Below are positions 25,619 through 34,268 of a DNA stretch of 64,000 nt, in pieces (the first letter of the stretch is position 1; each line of letters starts with the position of its first letter). The notes below the pieces were generated by a model. That model was not told where the DNA came from. It was given only the letters and a program-made list of their open reading frames with translations, and ran no database searches. Source of the stretch: Chitinophagaceae bacterium (GTDB lineage Bacteria; Bacteroidota; Bacteroidia; Chitinophagales; Chitinophagaceae); assembly GCA_016703625.1 (NCBI GenBank), contig JADJBP010000001.1, positions 871,001 through 935,000 of the forward strand, in the 5' to 3' direction. Position numbers and translations under genes: made by a program.

Positions 25619-26926
25619 TTACTTTATCCCGTACTTCTTTTGATATTTTTCTGCCAGCTGTTTTTGTTTATTATCCAGGTCAACATACCTGCCCTGTATA
25701 AACGCATGGTTGATGATATTGGTGCGCATTTCAAATATATCCCCTTCGCACACAATAATGTTGGCATCTTTCCCGGTTTCAACGGTACCTGTTTTATCAG
25801 CAATGCCCAATATGGTTGCAGCATTTAGCGTGATGGCAGTAAGGGCTTCTTCCCTGGTGAGGCCGTATGCTACAGCAGTACCGGCATTGAACGAAAGGTT
25901 ACGGTAACGGCTATTTACATCATCATCCGTAAAAGTAAATAAAACACCTGCTTTTTGCAGTATGGCCGGCGTTTTATACGGCTGGTCTATATCATCATCA
26001 ACCATGGTTGGTAAACTATGCAACTGGTTTAGGATAACAGCCATATTGTGCTGCTTTAATATATCTGCAATTTGCCAGCTGTCAACAGCGCCGGCAAGTA
26101 CCACATCAAACCCGAATTCTTTTACAAAATCAACCGCAATCAGCATTTCCTTTACAAGATTGCAATGGATGAACAGTTTTTGTTTTTTGCTGAATAAATT
26201 TCTGACTGCTTCAAATTTCAGGTTGGTTTGTTCATGTGCGGGTTCTGCCAGGTAAGCTTTTGCTTCACGAAAGAATATTTTTACGTTTTCGATCTGCTCC
26301 AGTCCCCTTTTTACCGGGTCTGCTGCAACCTGTTGCCCGGGTTGTGCCCCGCCGCCTCTTGCTCCACGGGTCCTGTTTAGTAAAGAGGGCATTCTAAAAT
26401 GAATGGCTACATCTGTTTTGTATGCTGCATCTTCCCAGTTCCAGGCATCCAGTGGTACAACAGATGAAGAACCGGAAATGATACCGCCGGAAGGAATGAT
26501 ATTGGCCAGCAGGATCCCGTTGGTACGCAGGGTATTGATCACTTTTGAATCGGTGTTGTAAGCCACTATTGAACGGATGCTGGGGTTCATGTCGCCTATT
26601 TCTGTTGCGTCTACAGTTGCCCGTACACTATTTACTTCAACAAGGCCCAACTGCGATGATGCCAGGATCAAACCGGGATAAATATGTTTTCCATTACAGT
26701 TAATAACCCTTGCCCCGGTTGTGGATGCAGTTGTGCTTACTTCAGTGATTTTTCCATCCTTTAAAACAACGGTCCCGTTACTGATCACCTGCCCGTTGCC
26801 AACATGAATGGTGGCATTGGTCAGTGCAATGGTTTCTTTTTGTGCTGCAGCAGGTGAAATGGTTTCCTGTGCTACTCCTTTTGTGAATGGCAGCAAACAG
26901 GCTATATAAAAAATTATTTTTTTCAT
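25619..26926 (-). CDS. Secreted amidohydrolase-fold protein, degenerate metal site
   Basis: A 435-aa protein with a signal peptide (MKKIIFYIACLLPFTKGVAQ) and an amidohydrolase composite domain (GNGQVISNGTVVLKDGKITE). The C-terminal DKTGTVETGKDANIIVCEGD is also typical. The first metal motif, normally HxH after 'PGLID', is replaced by YPGLILASSQLGLVE, so the canonical binuclear centre is missing. It follows a 1028-aa relative by 18 bp and is probably co-transcribed. A role as a non-catalytic partner, or a different metal arrangement, is inferred. Confidence 0.8.
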   Translation of the reverse strand: MKKIIFYIACLLPFTKGVAQETISPAAAQKETIALTNATIHVGNGQVISNGTVVLKDGKITEVSTTASTTGARVINCNGKHIYPGLILASSQLGLVEVNSVRATVDATEIGDMNPSIRSIVAYNTDSKVINTLRTNGILLANIIPSGGIISGSSSVVPLDAWNWEDAAYKTDVAIHFRMPSLLNRTRGARGGGAQPGQQVAADPVKRGLEQIENVKIFFREAKAYLAEPAHEQTNLKFEAVRNLFSKKQKLFIHCNLVKEMLIAVDFVKEFGFDVVLAGAVDSWQIADILKQHNMAVILNQLHSLPTMVDDDIDQPYKTPAILQKAGVLFTFTDDDVNSRYRNLSFNAGTAVAYGLTREEALTAITLNAATILGIADKTGTVETGKDANIIVCEGDIFEMRTNIINHAFIQGRYVDLDNKQKQLAEKYQKKYGIK

Positions 26927-26944
26927 GTGAATTGTTTTTACAGT

Positions 26945-29900
26945 TTAATTATTTTCTTCCAGTTCATCCGCATCAATGGTGAGCAAACCATGATCATGGT
27001 TATGGTCGCCGCATGCATGTATCACTTCAAGCCTGGGCCTGGCCCTTTGCATGCCTGCTGCTCCACCCGGACCGGCAGTTCTTTTTGCAGCGGCTAATTT
27101 TTGTACCAGCCTTGCTTTTTCTGCCTGGTTAAGTTTACGCATAGCCGCATCTTTATCCCGGTCGAAATAAATAATTCCGTCAACCATTGTTTTTTCTGCT
27201 TTGGCATAAATGGATAAGGGGTTATCGCTCCAGATCACCAGGTCGGCGTCCTTACCCACTTTTATACTACCCACTTTTGCATCCACGTGCAGCATTTTTG
27301 CCGGGTTGATGGTTACCATTTTCCAGGCATCCAGTTCATTGATGCCGCCATATTTTACGATCTTGGCAGCTTCCTGGTTCAGGCGCCTGGCCATTTCTGC
27401 ATCATCCGAATTGATGGCCACATTCAACCCAACTTTTTGCATGATGTATGCATTGTAAGGAATGGCATCCACCACTTCCATTTTATAATTCCACCAGTCG
27501 CTGAAGGTAGATACAGCCGCACCGTGTGTCTTCATCTTGTCGGCAACTTTATAACCTTCCAGGATATGGGTGAACGTGTTTACGGTAAATCCGAATTTTT
27601 CGGCCACCTTCATGGCAGCATTGATCTCGCTTTGTACATACGAGTGGCAGGTTATGAATCTTTTCTTATTCATGATCTCCACCAGGGCTTCCAGTTCCAG
27701 GTCACGGCGTACAGTTACCGGCGTACTGCCTTTTTTCCTGTTGTTTACTTCGGCAGTTTTCCGGCTTGTTTGATAATCAGATGCCCTTTGAAAAGCATCC
27801 ATCAATACCTGGTCAACGCCCATCCTGCTGTCGGGGAAACGGGCATTGCCCTGTGTGCTTGAACTTCTTTTTACATTTTCGCCCAGTGCAAATTTGATGA
27901 ACGGATCGGCACCGGCAAATTTCAGGTCCTGGTCGTTGGCGCCCCAGCGCAGTTTTATCAATTGCGTTTGTCCGCCAATGGTATTGGCCGATCCGTGCAG
28001 GATATGCGAAGATGTTACGCCACCGCTTAGCTGCCGGTAAATATTGATGTCATCGGGATTGATGTTATCAGCGATCCTCACTTCGGAAGTAACACTTTGC
28101 CCGCCCTCGTTGATGGAAGCGGCTGCAATGTGTGAATGTTCATAGTTGATGCCTGCGGTAACATGTTTGCCGGTTCCGTCAATAATCCTGGCAGTGGCAT
28201 CGCCCAGGTTTTTTCCAATAGCTGCTATCTTTCCGTTTTTTATCAAAACATCGGTATTCTCCAGTTTACCTTCATTTTCACTGGTCCAGACCGTTGCATT
28301 TTTTACCAGTATATTCTCAGCTTTCGGCATTTCTTCCCAGCCATAACTTAAAAATGGATAGGTTACTTTCCCGGTTACCAATGGGGGCTTTGGCCTTGCG
28401 CTATCCGTTTTTGACACGGGCATTTTATCAAAACCGGCTGTCCAGTTAAAAGCATTTCCCTGGGCATCTGTTCCCCTACCGGAGATCGTATTGCCGGATG
28501 TGGCGCCGCTCATGATGGTTTCTTTTGCATTGGGCCCTCGGCCTTCGGTATAACTGAGTTTAATAAGTTTGCCATCAAAACTGTATTTGCCTGCAATGGT
28601 ATCCCTGCTGATGAACTGGGCAACACCGGCATCTTTTAAATCAAGCGTAAAAGCTTTTGTGCCGCCAACTGTATTGGCTAAAAATTTATAGGAACCTTTC
28701 AGGTCGTACCAGTTCTCATCTTTAACTGCATTTTTAATACCCTGTGTCCAGTTTTGCAGGATCACGGTCTTATCAGCAAATACAGGACCGGAGGTAATTA
28801 AAAAATTGGCAATTTTGCCGGCATCAAGGCTTCCGATCTTATCATAAACCCCCAACAGGCTGGCCGGTGCTTTGGTTAATGCATCAAGTGCTTTGGTCTC
28901 TGATAAGCCATATTCGATGGCTTTGCGCAGGTTGGCCATAAATTCGGAACTGTTGGTAAGATCTGCTGTGGTCAGGCAGAAATTAATACCCGCTTTTTCA
29001 AAGGCGGCTGCATTGCCCGGGGCAAGTTCCCAGTGCTTCAGGTCATCCAGGCCAACAAAGCGCAGGTCATTCGGATCATCCACATCCATGGCAGCCGGGA
29101 AATTCAATGACACTATAAATGATGCTTTTGTTTCTGCCATTTCTTTGATTCGCTGGTATTCGTTACCGCCAGCCTTGATAATATATTGTACACCAAACTC
29201 ATCACCAATTTTATCTGCACGCAGGCTGTTCCATTTATCATTGGCTTCAAAGATCTGTGGCAGTGCCTGGTTGTCGTTCCAGTATTTTAAAGAAATGTTC
29301 ACACCTTCGGTAACAGGGGCAGCCATTTTATACCACTGTGCGTCCAGGTAAGTCTGGCGCAGCAGGGCAATACTGCCCATCAGGGAACTGGGATAACTTT
29401 GTGCCGAATTACCGCGGCTGAAAGAATAATGTGCCGATGCTTTTTCTTTTACCAGAACAAAATTGTCGGCGTTATTGGCCAGCGTTACAAATGAGCCGGT
29501 TCCCCTGGCTATACCGTCTTTCTGGTGGGTAAGTACCGCGCCAAAACCATTGTCACGTAAAGCTTTTGCTTTGGAATCATCGGCGCTGAATATCTTATAT
29601 GCCTGCGTTTCACTTTTAATGGCCTGGTTCCAGCCATATGCACCTTTGTTGTTTGAATTGATCTGTTGTGTTCTGAAAAAACCGGCTGCGCCTCCTGCGG
29701 CCTGCTGGCGTTCCTGGGCCGGCATACCATAATCACTGTACATATCGATGAATGCAGGATAAATATATTTTCCCCGGCAATCAATTACTACCGCATCTTT
29801 TGGTATGGCAATATTGGTTCCAACCATTTCAATTTTTCCCCTCCGGATCACCATGGTTGCATTTTGTAAAATGGTTTGGGCATCTTTTACGATGACGGCA

Positions 29901-30031
29901 TTGGTAAATGCATAACTGCCGTTTTTTGGATCGGCTACATCATTTACCGGGAAAGTTTCCTGGGCATTAATGCGTTGACCTGCGCCTGCAGTTACAATAA
30001 GCGCCATCAACAAAAATTTAATTTTTTGCAT
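26945..30031 (-). CDS. Secreted two-domain amidohydrolase
   Basis: A 1028-aa protein with a signal peptide ending at INAQ. The first amidohydrolase-like domain (about 30-430) lacks the HxH motif (KYIYPAFIDMYSDYGMP). After a linker, the second domain (about 570-985) keeps all metal ligands: INYEHSHIAAAS, RFITCHSYVQSE, VNTFTHILEGYK and VAINSDDAEMARR. The tail is Arg- and His-rich (IHACGDHNHDHGLL). Relatives are often annotated imidazolonepropionase or Xaa-Pro dipeptidase-like, but the substrate is unproven. The gene heads a two-gene unit. Confidence 0.87.
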   Translation of the reverse strand: MQKIKFLLMALIVTAGAGQRINAQETFPVNDVADPKNGSYAFTNAVIVKDAQTILQNATMVIRRGKIEMVGTNIAIPKDAVVIDCRGKYIYPAFIDMYSDYGMPAQERQQAAGGAAGFFRTQQINSNNKGAYGWNQAIKSETQAYKIFSADDSKAKALRDNGFGAVLTHQKDGIARGTGSFVTLANNADNFVLVKEKASAHYSFSRGNSAQSYPSSLMGSIALLRQTYLDAQWYKMAAPVTEGVNISLKYWNDNQALPQIFEANDKWNSLRADKIGDEFGVQYIIKAGGNEYQRIKEMAETKASFIVSLNFPAAMDVDDPNDLRFVGLDDLKHWELAPGNAAAFEKAGINFCLTTADLTNSSEFMANLRKAIEYGLSETKALDALTKAPASLLGVYDKIGSLDAGKIANFLITSGPVFADKTVILQNWTQGIKNAVKDENWYDLKGSYKFLANTVGGTKAFTLDLKDAGVAQFISRDTIAGKYSFDGKLIKLSYTEGRGPNAKETIMSGATSGNTISGRGTDAQGNAFNWTAGFDKMPVSKTDSARPKPPLVTGKVTYPFLSYGWEEMPKAENILVKNATVWTSENEGKLENTDVLIKNGKIAAIGKNLGDATARIIDGTGKHVTAGINYEHSHIAAASINEGGQSVTSEVRIADNINPDDINIYRQLSGGVTSSHILHGSANTIGGQTQLIKLRWGANDQDLKFAGADPFIKFALGENVKRSSSTQGNARFPDSRMGVDQVLMDAFQRASDYQTSRKTAEVNNRKKGSTPVTVRRDLELEALVEIMNKKRFITCHSYVQSEINAAMKVAEKFGFTVNTFTHILEGYKVADKMKTHGAAVSTFSDWWNYKMEVVDAIPYNAYIMQKVGLNVAINSDDAEMARRLNQEAAKIVKYGGINELDAWKMVTINPAKMLHVDAKVGSIKVGKDADLVIWSDNPLSIYAKAEKTMVDGIIYFDRDKDAAMRKLNQAEKARLVQKLAAAKRTAGPGGAAGMQRARPRLEVIHACGDHNHDHGLLTIDADELEENN

Positions 30032-30151
30032 GCAGATTTGTTTTGATTATTTGTTTGGGCGATAAATATAACAAATGATTACCTGTAATTACGGCCGGTT
30101 TTAAAATTATGTTTTGCATAATCATTAATTTTATGGCAATTGTATAATAAT

Positions 30152-30814
30152 ATGAATATTGAAGAATATATAGAACATTCAGTTTTAAAACCGGATACGG
30201 TTATTGTCGATATTGAAAGGATTTGCACAGAAGCGGCTGCATATCATTTCGGTACAGTTTGTGTTCCTCCGCTGTTTGTGAAAATGGCAAAAATACTTAC
30301 TGCAGGAACCGGCATAAAAGTTTCCACGGTCATCGGTTATCCCTTTGGGTTCAGTGCCATTGAAGCCAAGGTTGCTGAAATAGTGTTGGCTGTTATTGAT
30401 GGTGCCGATGAGGTTGAAATGGTGGTGAATACCGGGGCCATTAAAAATAATGACTGGCAGTTCCTGGCCAATGAGATCAATACGGTGATGCCGGTCATAC
30501 GTGGCAGGGGAAAAAAAATAACGGTGATCCTGGAAACGGGGTTACTGACCGCTACTGAGATCATTACCGCCTGTGATATATATGGTGCTGCCGGGGTAGA
30601 TTTTGTTAAAGCCGGCACCGGTTATGTTGAAGATAAAGCTGTGACAGAACATGCCGGGCTAATCCGGAGGCATTTGGCAGCTGCCGTTCAGCTTAAAACG
30701 GGGGTTTCCATAAAAAATTATCATTTTGCCCTGGGCCTGATAAATGCCGGGGTAGACCGTTTGACATGTAATAATGGTATAAAACTTAAGCAGGAAACAA
30801 TTCAGCAAAATTGA
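30152..30814 (+). CDS. deoC: Deoxyribose-phosphate aldolase (short form, second copy)
   Basis: A 220-aa DeoC starting at the ATG MNIEEYIEHSVLKPDT. Seen: GADEVEMVVNTGAIKN near residue 88, the Schiff-base lysine in GVDFVKAGTGYVED near 152 and a modified C-terminal active-site region VQLKTGVSIKNYHFALGLIN, where the family usually has VKASGGIR. It differs strongly from the 303-aa DeoC encoded at 22911, so it is not a recent duplicate. It is followed after 28 bp by a SPOR gene with its own promoter box. Confidence 0.87.
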   Translation: MNIEEYIEHSVLKPDTVIVDIERICTEAAAYHFGTVCVPPLFVKMAKILTAGTGIKVSTVIGYPFGFSAIEAKVAEIVLAVIDGADEVEMVVNTGAIKNNDWQFLANEINTVMPVIRGRGKKITVILETGLLTATEIITACDIYGAAGVDFVKAGTGYVEDKAVTEHAGLIRRHLAAAVQLKTGVSIKNYHFALGLINAGVDRLTCNNGIKLKQETIQQN

Positions 30815-30828
30815 TGGAACGGTTTTTG

Positions 30829-30836
30829 TAAATTTG
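30829..30836 (+). promoter_or_regulatory. -7 promoter box immediately before the SPOR gene
   Basis: TAAATTTG matches TAnnTTTG. Its end lies only 6 bp before the ATG at 30843, so the transcript would be leaderless or nearly so. Confidence 0.5.
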
Positions 30837-30842
30837 CAGATC

Positions 30843-31291
30843 ATGAAAAAATTATACGGGTTATTATTCTTTATTATATCATCAACTGCCGGTTTTGCAC
30901 AAACTGATGCGGCCGATACAGTTGTTGTTACAAAAGTTACGGTTCATAAAGATCCCCGTTTAGATATACTGGCAAAGGCCGAAGCTGAAATAAACAGCGT
31001 TTCGGCCCGATTTGTTAAAGGGTACCGGCTATTTGTATTAAAAAGCAATAACCGGGAATATGCCATGAAAGTAAGATCATACCTGCTACAGAATTTCCCG
31101 GAAGAAAAAGTGATCATGACCTACCAGTCGCCCTTCATAAAAATGAAATTTGGCGATTTTGAGGATAAAAAGACGCTGAACGATACCGCGATATGATCCT
31201 AAGGGACGGGATCATTACCGGTGGCATTTATGTGGTACCGGATACCATTGAATTGAAACCTGACAAAATAAAACTGGAAGAAGAGCAATAA
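30843..31291 (+). CDS. SPOR-domain exported protein (frameshift)
   Basis: The start is a signal peptide (MKKLYGLLFFIISSTAGFAQ). A SPOR-like repeat follows: KGYRLFVLKSNNREYAMKVR, FPEEKVIMTYQSPFIKMKFG, and after repair DAERYRDMILRDGIITGGIY. SPOR domains bind denuded glycan strands of peptidoglycan, often at division sites. One A is missing in the run 31167-31171; restoring it gives 149 aa ending at 31291. A strong terminator follows at once. Start chosen at the ATG after the promoter box. Confidence 0.82.
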
Positions 31292-31304
31292 ACGTATTAT
31301 CAAT

Positions 31305-31336
31305 AAAGAGTTTCTCCACCAGGAACTCTTTTTTTA
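31305..31336 (+). terminator. Terminator after the SPOR gene
   Basis: AAAGAGTT (31305-31312) pairs with AACTCTTT (31324-31331) and is followed by further T residues. Confidence 0.8.
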
Positions 31337-31364
31337 TCCCGCACTTAACCGTTATTTTTAAACA

Positions 31365-32594
31365 ATGATAAAACAACACATACAGCAACTGGCAAAAAAA
31401 TATGCTGATGAGTTTATTGATATCCGCCACCGGATACATGCCAACCCGGAATTGAGTTACCAGGAATTTGAAACGGCTGCATTTGTACAGGAAAAATTAA
31501 CAGCATTTGGAATTCCTTTTGAAGTAAAAGCCACAACCGGTGTTGTAGGTTTAATTAAAGGTAAAAACCCCGGTAAAAAAACAGTTGCCCTGCGTGCCGA
31601 TATGGACGCACTTCCGATCAGCGAAGAAAATGATGTACCGTACAGATCGAAGAACCCGGGTATCATGCATGCCTGCGGGCATGATGTACACACAACCTGT
31701 TTGCTGGGTGCTGCAAAAATCTTAAATGAGCTAAAGGAAGAATGGGAGGGAACTGTCAAACTGATCTTTCAGCCCGGTGAAGAAAAAAATCCCGGTGGTG
31801 CCAGTTTGCTCATCAAAGAAGGTGTACTGGAAGATCCAAAGCCGGAAAAAATATTTGCTTTGCATGTTCACCCAGGACTGGAGATTGGGAAGATGAGTTT
31901 CAGGAATGGCATGGTGATGGCCAGTGCCGATGAAATTTATATCAGCATAAAAAGCAAGGGTGGGCATGCAGCCGCACCGCAGTATACAGCAGATACTATT
32001 TTGATCGCTTCGCACCTGATCATCAGTTTACAACAGATCATTAGCAGGAACAACAGCCCGTTCAATCCTTCTGTTTTATCAATCACCTCGTTCCAGGGCG
32101 GTAATACCACCAATGTTATTCCCAGTGAAGTAAAGCTGATGGGCACTTTCAGGGCCATGAATGAAGACTGGCGTTTTACAGCACATGAATTGATAAAAAA
32201 ACAAACGATAGAACTGGTACATGCCATGGGTGCCGAAGCAACCATACACATTGATGTGGGTTATCCCTTTGTGCTGAATGATGAAGCGTTGGGAAACGAA
32301 GCCAGAAAAAAAGCAGCAGCATATATCGGGGAAGAACATGTTGAGGAAACAGAATTAAGAATGGGTGCAGAAGATTTTGCTTATTACTCACATCAGATAC
32401 CTGCCTGCTTTTTCAGGTTGGGTGCAGGCAATAAAGCAAAAGGGATAAGCAGCGGGGTACACACACCAACTTTTAATATTGATGAAAGAGCTATCGAGAT
32501 AGGTATGGGGATGATGGCTTGGTTGGGGGTTGACACCCCCTCCGCCAGTCCTGAGCGTAATTCGACTACGCTCATTACCGAAGGAAAGGGGTAA
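31365..32594 (+). CDS. M20-family amidohydrolase (N-acyl amino acid / hippurate hydrolase type)
   Basis: Zinc peptidase/aminoacylase that removes N-acyl groups from amino acids. Seen: IRHRIHANPELSYQEFETA near residue 20, the metal motif ADMDALPISEEN near 78, the HACGHDVHTTCLLGAA site near 101, and the glutamate site FQPGEEKNPGGAS near 135. MGAEDFAYYSHQIP completes the metal ligands near 335. The C-terminus (about 20 residues after MMAWLGV) is encoded by a dispersed repeat with GAGCGTA/TACGCTC arms and is unlikely to be part of the native fold. Confidence 0.9.
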   Translation: MIKQHIQQLAKKYADEFIDIRHRIHANPELSYQEFETAAFVQEKLTAFGIPFEVKATTGVVGLIKGKNPGKKTVALRADMDALPISEENDVPYRSKNPGIMHACGHDVHTTCLLGAAKILNELKEEWEGTVKLIFQPGEEKNPGGASLLIKEGVLEDPKPEKIFALHVHPGLEIGKMSFRNGMVMASADEIYISIKSKGGHAAAPQYTADTILIASHLIISLQQIISRNNSPFNPSVLSITSFQGGNTTNVIPSEVKLMGTFRAMNEDWRFTAHELIKKQTIELVHAMGAEATIHIDVGYPFVLNDEALGNEARKKAAAYIGEEHVEETELRMGAEDFAYYSHQIPACFFRLGAGNKAKGISSGVHTPTFNIDERAIEIGMGMMAWLGVDTPSASPERNSTTLITEGKG

Positions 32595-32596
32595 CT
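32528..32596. repeat. GAGCGTA-type dispersed repeat covering the 3' end of the M20 gene
   Basis: The segment contains GAGCGTAATTCGACTACGCT, an inverted repeat. A related phrase AGAGCGTAGTCGAAGGATGG recurs near 52658 after pgk. The M20 stop codon lies at the end of the element. Confidence 0.65.
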
Positions 32597-32714
32597 GAGG
32601 GCAAGAGAATTATTTGGCAATTAGGTTTTTGATTTGCATAGAGATCATTTTTTATTTTTAAAACTTATTTCAAAAGACACTAAGCTATGCAGTAGAGTAC
32701 AATGAAATAAGGTT

Positions 32715-32732
32715 CCTCCGCCGCGGCGGAGG
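32715..32732. repeat. GC-rich perfect palindrome before the beta-CASP gene
   Basis: CCTCCGCCGCGGCGGAGG is an 18-bp perfect palindrome, far richer in G+C than its surroundings. It lies 8 bp before the ATG of the nuclease gene, where it could mask the start in mRNA or serve as a binding site. Confidence 0.75.
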
Positions 32733-32740
32733 GCAGGCGT

Positions 32741-34144
32741 ATGAAAATAGCATTCCACGGCGCAGCCCGTACAGTAACCGGATCAAAACACTTATTGACT
32801 TTAAAGAACGGCAAAAAATATTTACTCGACTGTGGTATGTTTCAGGGTATGGGAAAAGATACAGATGCCATGAACCGCCATTTTGGTTTTGATCCTGCCG
32901 AAGTAACACACCTGATCTTGTCGCATGCGCATATTGATCATTGCGGACTGATCCCAAAACTGGTAAGCGAGGGTTTTAACGGTAAAGTATTTTGTACACC
33001 TGCAACCATGGAATTAGCAGCAGTGATGCTGGAAGATTCTGCCGGGATACAGGAAAACGAAGTTAAGTACGAAAACAAAAGAAGGGCACAGCAGGGATTG
33101 CCATACCTGAAACCTTTGTATGATACGGCTGATGCATTAGCCGCGGTTGATCATTTTGTGGCCGTTCCATATGACATTTGGCTTACAATTGATGAAAATA
33201 TTGAAGTGCAATACACCGATGCCGGCCATATCATTGGCAGCGCTGCCGTGCATTTAAAAATTAAGGAAGATGGAAAGGTCACCCGGTTAACTTTTAGTGG
33301 TGATGTGGGCCGCTACAGGGACGTGATCTTAAAATCGCCGGCAACTTTTTCACAGGCCGATCATATTATCATTGAATCAACCTATGGCAACAGCCTGCAT
33401 GATAATGCCACTACCACGCCCGACGAAGTGCTTCGCTGGATTGAAAAAGCCTGCCTGCAGAAAAAAGGAAAATTAATTATTCCCGCTTTTAGCGTGGGCA
33501 GAACCCAGGAGATATTGTTTGCACTGAACCAGCTTGAATTGGAAAGAAGGTTACCCGACCTGGATTATTTTGTTGACAGCCCGCTTAGTGTTAAAGCAAC
33601 CGGTATCGTAAAACGTTACCCGCAGTATTTTAATAAAACCATTCAGAAGATCCTGCAATCAGATAATGACCCTTTTGGTTTTAAAGGATTAAAATTTATC
33701 CAGTCGGTTGATGAATCCAAATTGCTCAATTTCCGGAACGGGCCTTTCGTTGTCATTTCGGCCAGCGGGATGGCCGATGCCGGCAGGGTAAAACATCATA
33801 TCAGCAATAATATTGAGAACAGCCGCAACACGATCCTGTTCACGGGTTATTGCGAGCCACGTTCGCTGGGCGGTAAATTGCTTGACGGAAGAAAGGAAGT
33901 AAATATTTATGGTGTGCAGCATGAAGTAAATGCCGAGATCGGGTCTATACGCAGCATGAGCGCCCACGGCGATTATGATGACCTGTGCCAGTTCCTGGCC
34001 TGCCAGGATCCACGCCAGGTAAAGCGCATGTTTGTGGTGCATGGTGAATACCATGTACAAACAGAATTTCAGTACCGCCTGATGCGGAAGGGATTTGGAG
34101 ATGTGGAAGTGCCGGAAATGCACTATGAAACAACACTGGAATAA
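32741..34144 (+). CDS. MBL-fold beta-CASP RNA hydrolase
   Basis: A 467-aa metallo-beta-lactamase/beta-CASP protein of the RNA-processing type. Seen: LLDCGMFQGMGKD near residue 32, the metal signature LSHAHIDHCGLIPK near 60, LTFSGDVGRYRDVIL near 187, IIESTYGN near 209, the beta-CASP segment VISASGMADAGRVKHH near 341 and the C-terminal MSAHGDYDDL with VVHGEYHVQTEF. It probably acts as an endo/exoribonuclease. It stands alone between terminator-like regions. Confidence 0.9.
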   Translation: MKIAFHGAARTVTGSKHLLTLKNGKKYLLDCGMFQGMGKDTDAMNRHFGFDPAEVTHLILSHAHIDHCGLIPKLVSEGFNGKVFCTPATMELAAVMLEDSAGIQENEVKYENKRRAQQGLPYLKPLYDTADALAAVDHFVAVPYDIWLTIDENIEVQYTDAGHIIGSAAVHLKIKEDGKVTRLTFSGDVGRYRDVILKSPATFSQADHIIIESTYGNSLHDNATTTPDEVLRWIEKACLQKKGKLIIPAFSVGRTQEILFALNQLELERRLPDLDYFVDSPLSVKATGIVKRYPQYFNKTIQKILQSDNDPFGFKGLKFIQSVDESKLLNFRNGPFVVISASGMADAGRVKHHISNNIENSRNTILFTGYCEPRSLGGKLLDGRKEVNIYGVQHEVNAEIGSIRSMSAHGDYDDLCQFLACQDPRQVKRMFVVHGEYHVQTEFQYRLMRKGFGDVEVPEMHYETTLE

Positions 34145-34268
34145 TTGAGCATTGGAATATTCCTTTAATTTACCGTACCTGCCATTTCCTGGTAAACCGG
34201 ATATTGGAATAGTTTTTGGTTAAGTAAAAGAGCCAAAGTTTGGCTGCATTGGCCTAAATGAATATTGT

